DNA from: Drosophila persimilis | Taxonomy: Eukaryota; Arthropoda; Insecta; Diptera; Drosophilidae | Direction of reading: 5' to 3' | NCBI RefSeq assembly: GCF_003286085.1 | Contig: NW_020825353.1 | Location: 1-64,000 of the forward strand | DNA: 64,000 bases | Part shown: positions 36,353-47,262 of the stretch, one piece after another | How positions within the stretch are numbered: the stretch's first letter is position 1 | Layout: each line of letters starts with the position of its first letter | Made by a program: the position numbers and the translations under genes | Notes under the pieces: generated by a model | The model's input: the letters and a program-made list of their open reading frames with translations, nothing else | Databases searched by the model: none | Told to the model about the DNA's origin: nothing

Positions 36353-37520
36353 TACCAGCACATTTATATAGATTGATGATGGCGACATCGTAGCTGACAA
36401 ACGGAAACGGAAATGTTTTTGCCTCTCTGTCAGTCGCCTCGACATTCAGAAATAATTAACCCAAAAATAGCCAGAAAATCCAGCCGGAGAGTAAGCCAAA
36501 AAGCTTATGGCGTAATTGTCTAATGGCAGCGACAAAAGCGAGTCCAATGCGAGGGGCTATGGGCACCATAAATTGTCACAAGTCCAGGAAGTCCAGGGCT
36601 ATATCCCTTGACGGGGTGGGGCGGGGCGCGGGTGAGTTGTTCTATGCTAATCTCCAAGGAGGAGACTCCTTCCAGGCCAGTCGGACCGGAGTCTGAGTCA
36701 GCAGCGTAGACTACCCCTGTAGATCTTTCAATTACGCCTCACCACAAAAGAAATCAGCAGCACAAAACAGAATCCCGGGGCATATGCCTGGGGGTCGCGT
36801 CGCCTTCAAGTTGAATACATTTCGATTAATACAAATTTGCTTGCTTCCCTCTTTTTGAATGCAAAATCGAATTATGCGCGGAATTTAAGTGGAATTCGGT
36901 TCGAGGGGCGTGAGCGAGAAATTCTGCGAAAATTTGCATCAATTTTTCTTTGCATTAACAACGGGAAGAGGTGGGAGGTCGCGAAGAGCAAGGGATGGTA
37001 GTGGATGGTATTGGATGGGATGGGATTGGGATGGGATTGGGTGAGAGGGAATGGGATTGTGCCGAGAGCTATCTGTGCCATTATTGAGTTAATAAATCAC
37101 ATGCCAGCTTCAATTACAGCCACAGCCCAGCCCAGTGCAAATGCTTACCTCAAAAATGCCGTTGACTGACAACTGAAGCTTCTGCTGGAATGCCTGAATG
37201 CTCGAGGAGCAGAAATGTCATTACCAGCCACTTGAAATATTCGATTTTCTATTCAAATGCTAAATTTGCGTAATAACTCAGCCCCCCAGTGCCAGAGTCC
37301 CAGTCTGTATCTTCGCAATTCGGGCTTGTTTGCCATTTTGGTTGGGTGAAAAGGAAAGGAAAATATATCCAAAATTGAAGTGCTGAGAGTGGGCGTGTCT
37401 CCCTGGCTGAATGACAAACTGACGGAATGAATGACTGAATGAATGAATGCTGACTTCAATGAGTGTCGTCTCAAGCATGTTGTTGGGGCTTAATAGAAAT
37501 TGCCATGGAATTGAATTAAA

Positions 37521-38640
37521 CATGCGAGAGAGTAGGGAAAGTGGTCTGCCTTCTGTGTGAGTGGCAGTCGTTCTTTGTACGCGTTGCGCTCGTTGGTTTT
37601 TACTCGCTCAAATTCCACAGCTCGCTACTCGTTGCAGCTGTGAATCATTCATTAAAGCTGTGGCGACTATCAAACAGAGCGAGTGTCAAACGGGGCGAGT
37701 GTCAAACCGGGCGAGTATCAAACGGGGCGACTATCAAACAGAGCGAGTGTCAAACATCGAAAGTAGCGAATAAAACTCGCTACTCGTTGCAGCTGTGAAT
37801 CATTCTTACCATTATAGAATTTGCTATATAATTAAATTAAACATGCGAGAGAGAAGGGAAAGTGGTCTGCCTTCTGTGTGAGGGGCAGTCGTTCTTTGTA
37901 CGCGTTGCGCTCGTTGGTTTTTACTCGCTCAAATTCCACTACTCGCTACTCGTTGCAGCTGTGAATCATTCTTACCATTATAGAATTAGCTATATAATTA
38001 AAATAAACATGCGAGAGAGAAGGGAAAGTGGTCTGCCTTCTGTGTGAGGGGCAGTCGTTCTTTGTACGCGTTGCGCTCGTTGGTTTTTACTCGCTCAAAT
38101 TCCACTACTCGCTACTCGTTGCAGCTGTGAATCATTCTTACCATTATAGAATTAGCTATATAATTAAAATAAACATGCGAGAGAGAAGGGAAAGTGGTCT
38201 GCCTTCTGTGTGAGTGGCAGTCGTTCTTTGTACGCGTTGCGCTCGTTGGTTTTTACTCGCTCAAATTCCACTGCTCGCTACTCGTTGCAGCTGTGAATCA
38301 TTCATTAAAGCTGTGGCGACTATCAAACAGAGCGAGTGTCAAACGGGGCGAGTGTCAAACCGGGCGAGTATCAAACGGGGCGACTATCAAACAGAGCGAG
38401 TGTCAAACATCGAAAGTAGCGAATAAAACTCGCTACTCGTTGCAGCTGTGAATCATTCTTACCATTATAGAATTTGCTATATAATTAAATTAAACATGCG
38501 AGAGAGAAGGGAAAGTGGTCTGCCTTCTGTGTGAGTGGCAGTCGTTCTTTGCACGCGTTGCGCTCGTTCGTTTTAACTCGCTCAAATTCCACTACTCGCT
38601 ACTCGTTGCAGCTGTGAATCATTCATTAAAGCTGTGGATC
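37521..38640. repeat. Higher-order tandem repeat, 166- and 321-bp units
   Basis: The phrase CATGCGAGAGAG opens units at 37521, 37842, 38008, 38174 and 38495, giving spacings of 321, 166, 166 and 321. The short unit carries GTGGTCTGCCTTCTGTGTGA, TACGCGTTGCGCTCGTT and CTCGCTACTCGTTGCAGCTG. The long unit adds a block with a 16-base internal repeat (GCGAGTGTCAAACGGG) and a repeat of the TTGCAGCTGTGAATCATT tail. Copies are nearly identical to each other, so the expansion is recent. Short ORFs starting MVCLLCE recur with the unit and are not genes. Confidence 0.92.
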
Positions 38641-39440
38641 ATTCTACCCCATTCGTTTATTCATTGAACAAATTACGAAAGCATGAATAGATCGCGAAAA
38701 GTTCCCCAATGCCAATGCCGAAGTTGATTTTTCCCTCGTTCGGGGACGCAGTACAGCGTGAACGTGCGAACAAACCGGATATCCGTTCATGGAGCGGATG
38801 TTGCCTGATTTCCGACCCATTGACAGCCACCCCCCCACAGATAATCGGCCATAATTTATCTTCAACTTGCATTAAATGACAAAAATGTATTGTGCTCTCG
38901 GTTCGGTATTGTTGTGCTCATAAATCAGAGATCAAGCCCCCGAGCTCGTTAATTGCTTTGGAAATGCGGCCAAACTGGGTTAAGCTGAAATTAGTTGTTT
39001 AGAGTCGGACTTCGTGGTGGGGCAAAAACATTTGTGATTTAGCTTTTCGATTGGACTCTCTGCCTGCAATTGTAGTTCCGTTTTGTTGGCCCAACTTTTT
39101 CCACAAACACACACCAACACACACACACAACTGGCTCAAACAATATTTCAGAACGAGCGGTGCCCCGCCCAGAGGAGAGCTCTGGCTCTGGCTCTGGCTC
39201 TGGCTCGGTCCCTGTCTCTGGCTGTGATTCTGGGTTCCGTTTCTGTTTCTGGCGGATTGGGGCTGGGGATACATGCACAGTAAATTTTCATTTGCAAGAC
39301 GCTTCCCAGTGTTTCCAGTGTTCCCAGGGAGTGGGATATGCATTTAAATACGTGTTGAATTATTGTCCTGCAGCAGCAAGGAGCAGCAGAATATGGCGAG
39401 GACATGCTCCAGTTGTGCACAGCTACAGCTACATGCTCTT

Positions 39441-39463
39441 CCCCCCCCCCCCCCCCCCCCCCC
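39441..39463. repeat. C homopolymer (23)
   Basis: Twenty-three uninterrupted C on the plus strand. Confidence 0.9.
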
Positions 39464-40041
39464 TTCCGCTCACACGCCACACCCCACACACCCCTTCCTG
39501 TATCTATTAAATTAAATTGCTTAATTTTCTGCAATTGCAAGCAGAAAGAGCGAGAGCGCGGGATGGTGCTGAAGGAGCGCTATGGAGGACATGGAGGACA
39601 TGGAGGGAAAGGAACATCAAACATTACAAAACTTTCATCATTGTGTGACATGGAATTATGTATTTGTTTGCTTGTTTCTACTTCTCCTTGTCCCTCTCCC
39701 TCTGCCGCTCCCCCTTCCGTTCTTCTATTGTTTCAGTCGCCTGGCAACATTCATTTCAGTTGTTTAGATTTTATTCTCTGAAATTTTATTTATTGTAGAC
39801 TGTTCTCCGAGAGAGAACTCTCGGTATTTACGTGCATGCAGAGTGGCTTTCATTCTCTGCTTCATTGTTGCTGCTGCAGGCCCTTGTTTTTTGGTAGTTG
39901 CTCAGTATATGGCAATAATAGCAATAATAATTAAAATAAATGGACTGTTATTCGGTGTCATGTGGTCCCAAGGGTGTTTATGAAGCAGCAAGGAAGAAAC
40001 CAAATACATTTGTTTCGCTTGTTCCGCAAACACCAAAGCTA

Positions 40042-40242
40042 CACTCAGAGAAAAACACACTGATACTCTTATACATTGCAGTTACATTTGAAGATGTATC
40101 CCAATAGACTTGCTAGGGGACTGGAAGTTGGAATAAGAAACGGGTTTCACTGACATTTAATACGAAAATATTTTATTTAAATATAAAATTAATTTCGTAT
40201 TTCGTACCGAATATTTAGTTTAATGTCATTTTTCTCTGAGTG
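40042..40242. mobile_element. MITE-like element, copy B (201 bp)
   Basis: A perfect 13-base terminal inverted repeat, CACTCAGAGAAAA at the left and its complement at 40230-40242. TA precedes the left end; the right end is followed by GTA, so the right TA is displaced by one base. The interior is A/T-rich, with ATTTAATACGAAAATATTTT-like sequence and no ORF. Confidence 0.7.
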
Positions 40243-40308
40243 GTAAAGAAGAACACAAAACTAGAAAGGGGTAGAACTCGTTTCTTCTCCAGCGACAGAT
40301 ACGACTGG

Positions 40309-40454
40309 GCGAGTGTCAAATTGGGCGAGTATCAGACCGGGCGACTATCAAACAGAGCGAGTGTCAAACGGGGCGACTATCAAACCGGGCGACTATCAAC
40401 CGGGGCGAGTATCAAACCGAGCGAGTGTCAAACATCGAAAGTAGCGAATAAAAC
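40309..40454. repeat. Dispersed copy of the 16-bp GCGAGTGTCAAACGGG block
   Basis: Eight or nine units of GCGAGTGTCAAACNGG or GCGACTATCAAACNGG, ending in the same CATCGAAAGTAGCGAATAAA tail as the blocks at 37663-37774 and 38316-38429. It lies about 2 kb away from those and without the surrounding 166-bp unit. Confidence 0.88.
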
Positions 40455-42677
40455 AACCAATGCGAAAACAACGAGCTCCTATTAAAGATACTGTTCTAGA
40501 CGTTCACCTGAAACCCCACACAGCCCCCCAACATATCCCAGCCATCATCATCAGCCACAGCCCAGACACAGATCCGTCTTAAAGGGAATTTCGCTCCTGC
40601 CACTTGCAGCGGGGTTCGCAGACGAGCGAACAGACGGGGGGCGCAGGCTCCACACCGGCAACATTGGGCTCATAATTCATTAAGACTTTTTTGAGTTATG
40701 CACAACTTTTTACATTTCTTTTCTTTCTCTTACGTTCTGTTGTTGTAACAACTCTGTCTGCTGCCTGGGGACAAAACCGATAAGAGTTGAAAGGCAGTGA
40801 GGAAAGGGCTTTGCTTCTGTTTCTGGATGATAACTGGCTACCGTTAATTTTTCTTTTCCTTCTAGTCTCTGCGGAGGAGGAACTTGTCAGTTCGTTAAGG
40901 TGTAAATTCTGAAAGCCATAAACAAAAGGCAGCTTTGCTTCCACTTTCTCTTCCCCTTAGACTTCTTTTTGTGCTTCTGCTCCTTCGCCTTCGCCTTCGC
41001 CTCCTTGTTCTTATTCTGTTTCTATATCTTTGTCCTATACTAGGAGTTCCGTCAGCTGCTTCTGCTGCGCTTTTGTTTGCACGCCTTGAAAACTGCTGCA
41101 TTGTGTGCAGAAGTTAGCCCCCGAATAGTGTCCAGGACAGTGGATCAAAGTCCTTGGGAAAAGATACTTTTGAGGTGAAATGAATTGGGCCGTAGATTAG
41201 ATATACTTTTCGTGTAGTTGCCACACCACTGTGCCGCTTCCAGGCCACATTTATGGCGCTTTCAGCCCCACCCAGCTCCCCTATAAGTTCCAGCCGGGCT
41301 GTGCACAAAATGAAATTGTTTTGCGCTGCCCCGTCTCCGTCTCCGTCCCCGGCCTCGGCCCGTCGTACTCGCTTTGGGTTTTTACTCGGCTTCTTTTTAG
41401 TATGCCAAACAGCAGCTGCTGCTGTTGCTGCTGCTTCTGATTCAGTTGGTCACAGGGGAGGCAGAGAGAGAGGCCCTGTCCTGGTCCTGGTCCCGGTCCC
41501 GTTCCCGGTCCTGGCCATGGCCCTTGGTCCCAGCCCTGGGTCCAGTTCTCCGCCGCGTTGCACAGAATTTGTAATTGCAATGTCGGTTAATTAAATACAG
41601 TTTTACTTTATGTAGCTCTCGGTTCTCTGCGCGCACTCTGTGTCCCTCCCTCCCTCCTCCCTCGTCCCTCGGTTGTGTTGTTTATCTTGTGTGTACGTCA
41701 TTTTTCTCTATTTTTCACTTAGAGCTTGTTAGACTCGCTGTTGAGCCTAGTCGGAGGCACCGAGGCACCGTGCCTCGGAAATTTATTGCCCTGCCCTGTG
41801 TACAAGGTCCAGGAATTGCTTCTGAAAGGATTATGAGTGGGACATGCCTTTGGTGGGAGAGCGCCAGAGAGGATCTGTTGGGCTTAAGTTCAAATGCCAA
41901 CTGCAGTCTTAGGCAAAAGATGAACCAGCTGAGACAATGAACTATATATACAATAGGCAATTGGAAACTAAGTTTAAAGATGCTTTCAAATTGAAGAGTA
42001 ATGAATGGAATAGTGCCAACATTGTCTTTAGTTAGACAAACATACGATCACTCTCTAGTTCAAAACAAATACGAGTACCACAGTGCTGTGTGGAACAGGG
42101 GGAAAAAAAATAACCAAAGCGTTTAACCAACGAGAGTAATGAGTGCAAAGAAAACCACAGAAACTGTATCATTTTCACAAAAGAGTTTTTCTTTCTGCAG
42201 CACTCTCTATCCCCCCCCCCTTCCATATAAACTGTTGCAGCAATTACTTGAACATATGTCCAGCAATTAAAAAATGTTCCACATACGCACTGTGTGACAC
42301 TTCTCCTCCCTCTTTGCTCGCTCTCTCGCTTGGTCCCCGGGCACATTTTTCTTCTCTCTTTTCGCTCTACTGTGGTCTGTCCTCGGTGCCATGTGCTGCT
42401 TTAATTGCGTTTCTTCTCGCTCATTTGTTTTCTCGCTCTTTGAACTGTTTTTATCTAGATTTTTTTCCTTTTTTCTATTGCTCGGAATACAGTGTGATTA
42501 ATCGGGGGATGTTCTCTATAAGTATTCGAATCGAATGATTAGTTTTTCAAACATTTACCAAAACAATAGGCCGCTTAGCGCTTCTAGGAAAAAATGTAAC
42601 AGCGTCCATTAGAATTCTAAACAGAAAGTTAAACAATAATTCAGTTGGTCTGAATTATGGCGATCCCCCACTCGCAG

Positions 42678-42710
<33 letters not shown>
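42678..42710. repeat. C homopolymer (33)
   Basis: Thirty-three uninterrupted C; the minus strand is G33. Length is probably unreliable in the assembly. Confidence 0.85.
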
Positions 42711-42960
42711 TACGGGGGTAATCAAATATTATTTATTCGCTGTTTACACATATATAACATTTCCTTCTCCCCTCCCCTTTGCTCCCCCCACCTACTTGAC
42801 TTGCTAAATTTATGTAAATTGTGCGTAGAGAGGAGAAGGGGAACGCCGTAGAACACGAGGCATAAATTGGCTTATTGCGCTATAAATTGTATTTATTTTG
42901 ATGAAATTTACACAAGGCATAAACGAACCGAACCGCCATGAATCTATATATGAATACATA

Positions 42961-42986
42961 TACTCGTACTCGTATTCGTACTCGTA
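42961..42986. repeat. (TACTCG)n hexamer run
   Basis: Four imperfect TACTCG units, the complement-related form of the run at 34351. Confidence 0.7.
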
Positions 42987-43269
42987 CACCCACTCCTACT
43001 CGAATCTACTAGTGTGCCTCTGGCTCCCCAGGATCTTAAAGCTTCAAGTCGCATGGGGTACAACATTTTTGTTCTCTTTATAATGAACCGCAATTGCGAT
43101 GATGCCTTGATAAGAAATTAAATATAAAATGCGTGAGAACAAAATTTGTGCTTGGTGACTGAGGCGAAAAGCGGAAATGAGATAGATTCCTGGGGGAAAA
43201 AAATATGCACCAAAAGAAAAGCTTTCCATGGAGTACATATGCATGTATCTCAAAGAAACGGAAAGATTA

Positions 43270-43672
43270 CACCCATAGAAAACACACTTAAATTTAAAAA
43301 TACATACCAAAAGAATTTTGCCGAGAGTGGAAATAGTTAAAATATATTCGTTTACTAGCATTTTGATACTAATATGAGAATATTGGATTTAATCACAAAT
43401 ATTTAATAATCCATATATTTCATGCTAAAATTTAACATTTTGATATTTAAATTTTATATATTTCATATTAACATTAATTTAATGTAAATAAATATAAGAT
43501 AAAATAAAATAAAATATTTATATTAAATATTTTAAAATTAAGATTCACTTTTTTGAAAATATTTCATATTTGGAGTATAATATCATATTTTATACTTTGA
43601 TTAAATGTGTTTAATATTAAAACTTTTAAAATATTTAATTTAAATATCAGAGTGTTTCTTTTTCTCTGAGTG
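43270..43672. mobile_element. MITE-like element, copy C (about 403 bp)
   Basis: The right end TTTCTCTGAGTG (43661-43672) is an exact complement of CACTCAGAGAAA and is followed by TA. The best left end is CACCCATAGAAAA at 43270, two mismatches from the terminal repeat and preceded by TA. The interior is extremely A/T-rich with many ATATTTAAATTT-like words and no ORF. Left boundary less certain than right. Confidence 0.5.
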
Positions 43673-46545
43673 TAGGTAAATTTTTGGGAATTATTATGTG
43701 TGTTTAGATTAAAATTTGTATTAAAATTTCGTTCAGTGCATTGACTTTGCTGCTTAGCGACATTGATGTTTATGGATTTTGATTGCCCGCCCACCGCTCC
43801 ATCGCACTTGGGGCTGGGGCTGGGGCTGGGGCTGAGGTCCCCACAACTGATGTCGGGATAAGCACGCTTTCTTGCACAGGGGTGGCGAGGGGGGGGTGGG
43901 GGGGAGGTCTATACCACCCCACCCTCCTCACGCTCCTCTCGCTTGGCTCCATTCCGGCGTTCCTCTTTCAGCATCGCAACATTTAATGAATATCGAAATT
44001 GGCAATTTCAATATTAAAGCGATTTTGCGAAGCTATATGAGCTGTGCCACGCCCGATAAGATTAGCCTGAGATGAGACCCAAGTCTTTATCCATATCCAT
44101 ATATGTAATGTACATGCATAGATGTGTGTGTGTTCGTTTGCATATGTGTCTGTGTGTCTGTGTGTGTGCGTGTGTGTGTGTTAGTGGATTCGAAAGTCAT
44201 TGGTGTGTAAATTACGCCAGTCATGATGTTTCCCATGTTGAGGAAGGGATCCTGCTTCGATTTGATGATGCGGAAAAGTAAAACCACAAAATCTGAGCCC
44301 CAACATAAATTGCCATTTGCTTGCTCTCCCTCTCCCTCTCGCTCGCTCCCTCTCCTACTCTCCTTTGGCCCTGGATATGCAAATGACAATGCAGTTTGAG
44401 GGTTCCTTTCAGAATTAATCAGGACCAGCCAAACTCCAAGGAGTAAATGGTTATCCTCCCTGGGAAACTTTTCAATCTATGGCAATCGGTAATTGCCCAG
44501 CATCTGTTGGGGACTCGGGAAGTTCTTTAGTGTTATTGCAGCCATTTCTATTTGAGCCAGAACTCATAAAACTCACTCGAGAGTTGTTACTGTCTGCCCC
44601 ATGTCGTTGGACAAATGAAGTTCCCGGGAGTTGTGGCAGCACTGGGGGTGGCTTTCCGGCTTGGGGGGGGAGCTGCTGCTCCCTAATGAAATTTTGCAAC
44701 CACCGAAATAAAAAGTATCAGTGTCTGGCAGATTGTACAATGTACATGAATGGGAATTAATTTCCAACAAAATGACAAAGCAAATGCCTTAACAGCAGAA
44801 GGGTGGGGTTCAGCTCTCAGAAAATTAAAGGGGTTTCCAGAAAGGTTTCTCCATAGACCATTCGAAAAAGGCAGTCTCCCATGAGAGACCAGAACACCCA
44901 TAGATGGCATAGGAAAAGAGAAACTGTTCCATATTTAAATTAAATATTCGGTTTTCAGTTCAATTAATTTCTTTTTACAATTTTCACTCTCGGAGCAAAT
45001 CTGTTGATAACAATTTTTAAAGCTTTGTTAGATATGAAAATTTGAGGGCTTTTTGGATGAATATTCAAATGCTACGCTTTTTAAACTATTTTCTGAAAAG
45101 TTCCACTTCCACTGACATAGGAAAAAAGTCAATCGGGCCTGGGGGGCTGGCCCCTCCCCCTGCAATAGGCAATCACTTTTAGCTCGTCGAGCAATCAACA
45201 TCCGTTACATTAATTTGATGTTGCCATCTCCTTCTCCTTCATCTCCGGCTAACAATATTAAAATCTTTATCAAATCGAAATTAAAAACCAGTTGGAATTG
45301 CTTCCTCCACCGTTGGCATTCCCATTCCCACCTCTACTTCTGGCAACAACTAAACTTCATCTGGATGGTGCACCCCTTGGCCTGGCCCGGACACGGCCTG
45401 GACCCATAAAACTTTAAATAAATATGCAGCGTGTGCTCTGCCTCTGCCTCTGCCTGTGGCCCCATCCTCATGCCCTCCTCTCCAGCTGTCTGGGTGTGTG
45501 TGCCCGTGTAACCGATAACATCATTATTGATGAAGCTCCGGGTGGAAGTCGCAGTCAGGCAGGCAGCCAGGCAGGCAGGCAGGCAACCAGCTAGCAAATG
45601 GCAGAAAGGCAGACCGAACAGATTGCAGGAATGTGCTCCGCTCCCAAGGAGCAGCCACTGTCAGAGTCAGAGTCAGAGTCAGAGCTAGAGATAGAGGTCG
45701 CCCGGCACTTCCGCTCTCGGATGGGACCCCGACCCGGCCCGGCCCGGCCCGGCCTCCCCCTCCCCCTCCCCCTCCCCAGTACGGGTTGCAGCTGTTGTTG
45801 CAGACAGCGTGAGGGTGGAAGGGAGGGGGGCTGGAAGAGGGCGCTCGTTTAGAGATTGGAAATCGTAGACATCGTCGCAGTCGTCGTCGTAATAACTGTA
45901 ATTGATTTTTGATTTGTGATTTAATTTAACACAGTTAAATGAATTGAACTGAAGGGGAGTGGCGGTGGAGTAGCAGTCGAGTGGAGGTGGAGGTGGAGGT
46001 GGAGGTGGAGTGGGGAGACAGAGACAGAGAAAAGCCACGATTAGAAGGAGCAAACGGAAGACAGCGAAAGGTTCTGCTGAGCATTGGAGGTCATTTTAGG
46101 GCGGGGCTTAGTTGAGTTGACTGCATATCTGTCCCTTAAGCTCCCAATAAAATATACTGCCTGGCAAGATCTGCGTTTATTTAATATGTAAATTAATTGA
46201 TTTTACCTTTATTTGCAGCCTGAGACGCAGACAGATGATTTCCAACTAACAATCCTCCCAATTTTCTTTTAGCTTCAGTCGTGAGAATATGTTTCGACCT
46301 TCATTACCACACGAAAACCCACCTATAACTACTAATATCTAATCCGTTTTACAGAGCTAATTTATATATTATTCTACTGTATTTACAGGTCGCTGCAGCA
46401 TAATATTTTAACCATAATTTCTCGAAATATTTCCGTTTATAGATCCCGTCTCTTGTCACAATTGAGTTTCCCCCTTTAATAACTAATGCCCTGCTTTGAT
46501 CTAATTAGCTAAAACATATTCCATTTTACCCCAAAATCCCTGCAG

Positions 46546-46752
46546 CAAGGAAACTATCGGGAGCAGGAGAAGTACGCGACACTGGCCAATGATCTAAGGT
46601 CTGCCCGTCTGCTCCGGGATGCGGATCTCGCCAAGCAAAAGGCTGACTACTACACCAAGCAGATCGAGGAGGCACCCGATCGGGATTCCGATGGAGAGGA
46701 CGACGAGCTCGAGCAGGACGTGACTGTCAACGAGGGACAGAGAAATGACTGA
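46546..46752 (+). CDS. Orphan terminal coding exon, coiled-coil and acidic tail (68 codons)
   Basis: A strong acceptor (CCCTGCAG, AG at 46544-46545) is followed by an open frame in phase 0: QGNYREQEKYATLAND, then LRSARLLRDADLAKQKADYY, an acidic stretch DRDSDGEDDELEQD and the end VNEGQRND before TGA 46750-46752. The middle is charged and helix-prone, with possible coiled coil; the end is acidic. Codon use is gene-like (many codons ending in G/C) and the sequence after the stop is not. I do not recognise the protein. It may be the cytoplasmic C-terminal exon of the UNC93-like gene on the same strand. With the CAG acceptor the phase does not fit exon 3 directly, so intermediate exons would be required. 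Use of the AAG four bases further on would fit. It may equally belong to another gene. Confidence 0.6.
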   Translation, partial: QGNYREQEKYATLANDLRSARLLRDADLAKQKADYYTKQIEEAPDRDSDGEDDELEQDVTVNEGQRND

Positions 46753-47225
46753 GGATAGCTCCATGCACATATCCATACACAGAATCTTCGAAATTGTGTT
46801 GATATAATAGATTTTACCCTGAAAAATGCTGCTCTTTATTTTACGGCATCTTAATCTTCAGGGTTTGCCGGGGCCATCTTTTCTCCGGGTGTGTGTGCGT
46901 GTGTGTGTGTGTTCGCTGAGCGTTAAATTAATTGTCTTGCCAGGCCATGACGCATCGTCCAGCCACAGAAGGATGCCAGAAGTGCACCATAAATGCCACA
47001 ACACACACAGAGACCCGAAAGATCTCGCTGCTGCTGCAGAGAAAAGGAAAGATAGAGAGAGAGTGAGTGAGAGAGAGGGTGCTGCAATGGCATTAACTTG
47101 GCGTTGATGATGCGCCAAGATGCGGCCAAGTGCTGCCTGCCTTCCACTGCAGTTGCCATCAAAGGAAGCTGGAGAGACACCGTAAAAGGACAACGCTTTG
47201 ATTGCCCAGCAGGAGATAAACCAGA

Positions 47226-47262
47226 AAGAGAGCGAGAGAGAGAGCGAGAGAGAGAGAGAGAG
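47226..47262. repeat. (GA)n-rich run
   Basis: GAGAGAGC/GAGAGA repeats; a possible GAGA-factor site cluster. Confidence 0.8.

Larger units (their letters stand above)
35290..46545. other. Long region between UNC93 exon 3 and the next coding exon
   Basis: Starts with a good donor (GTGAGT) and ends with a good acceptor (CCCTGCAG), so it could be one long intron or an intergenic region. I searched the plus strand for UNC93 core blocks (the FSNYRLWES and GLEQAF type motifs) and found none. It contains a CAC/CAT run, three MITE-like elements, the 166/321-bp tandem repeat, its relative at 40309, two long C homopolymers, a run of GCTCTG hexamers (39180-39205) and AT-rich islands. Confidence 0.5.

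Noticed and set aside
37541-38451. Repeated small ORFs beginning MVCLLCE
   Set aside because: They recur with the 166/321-bp unit and shift frame in the 16-bp block; not conserved protein.
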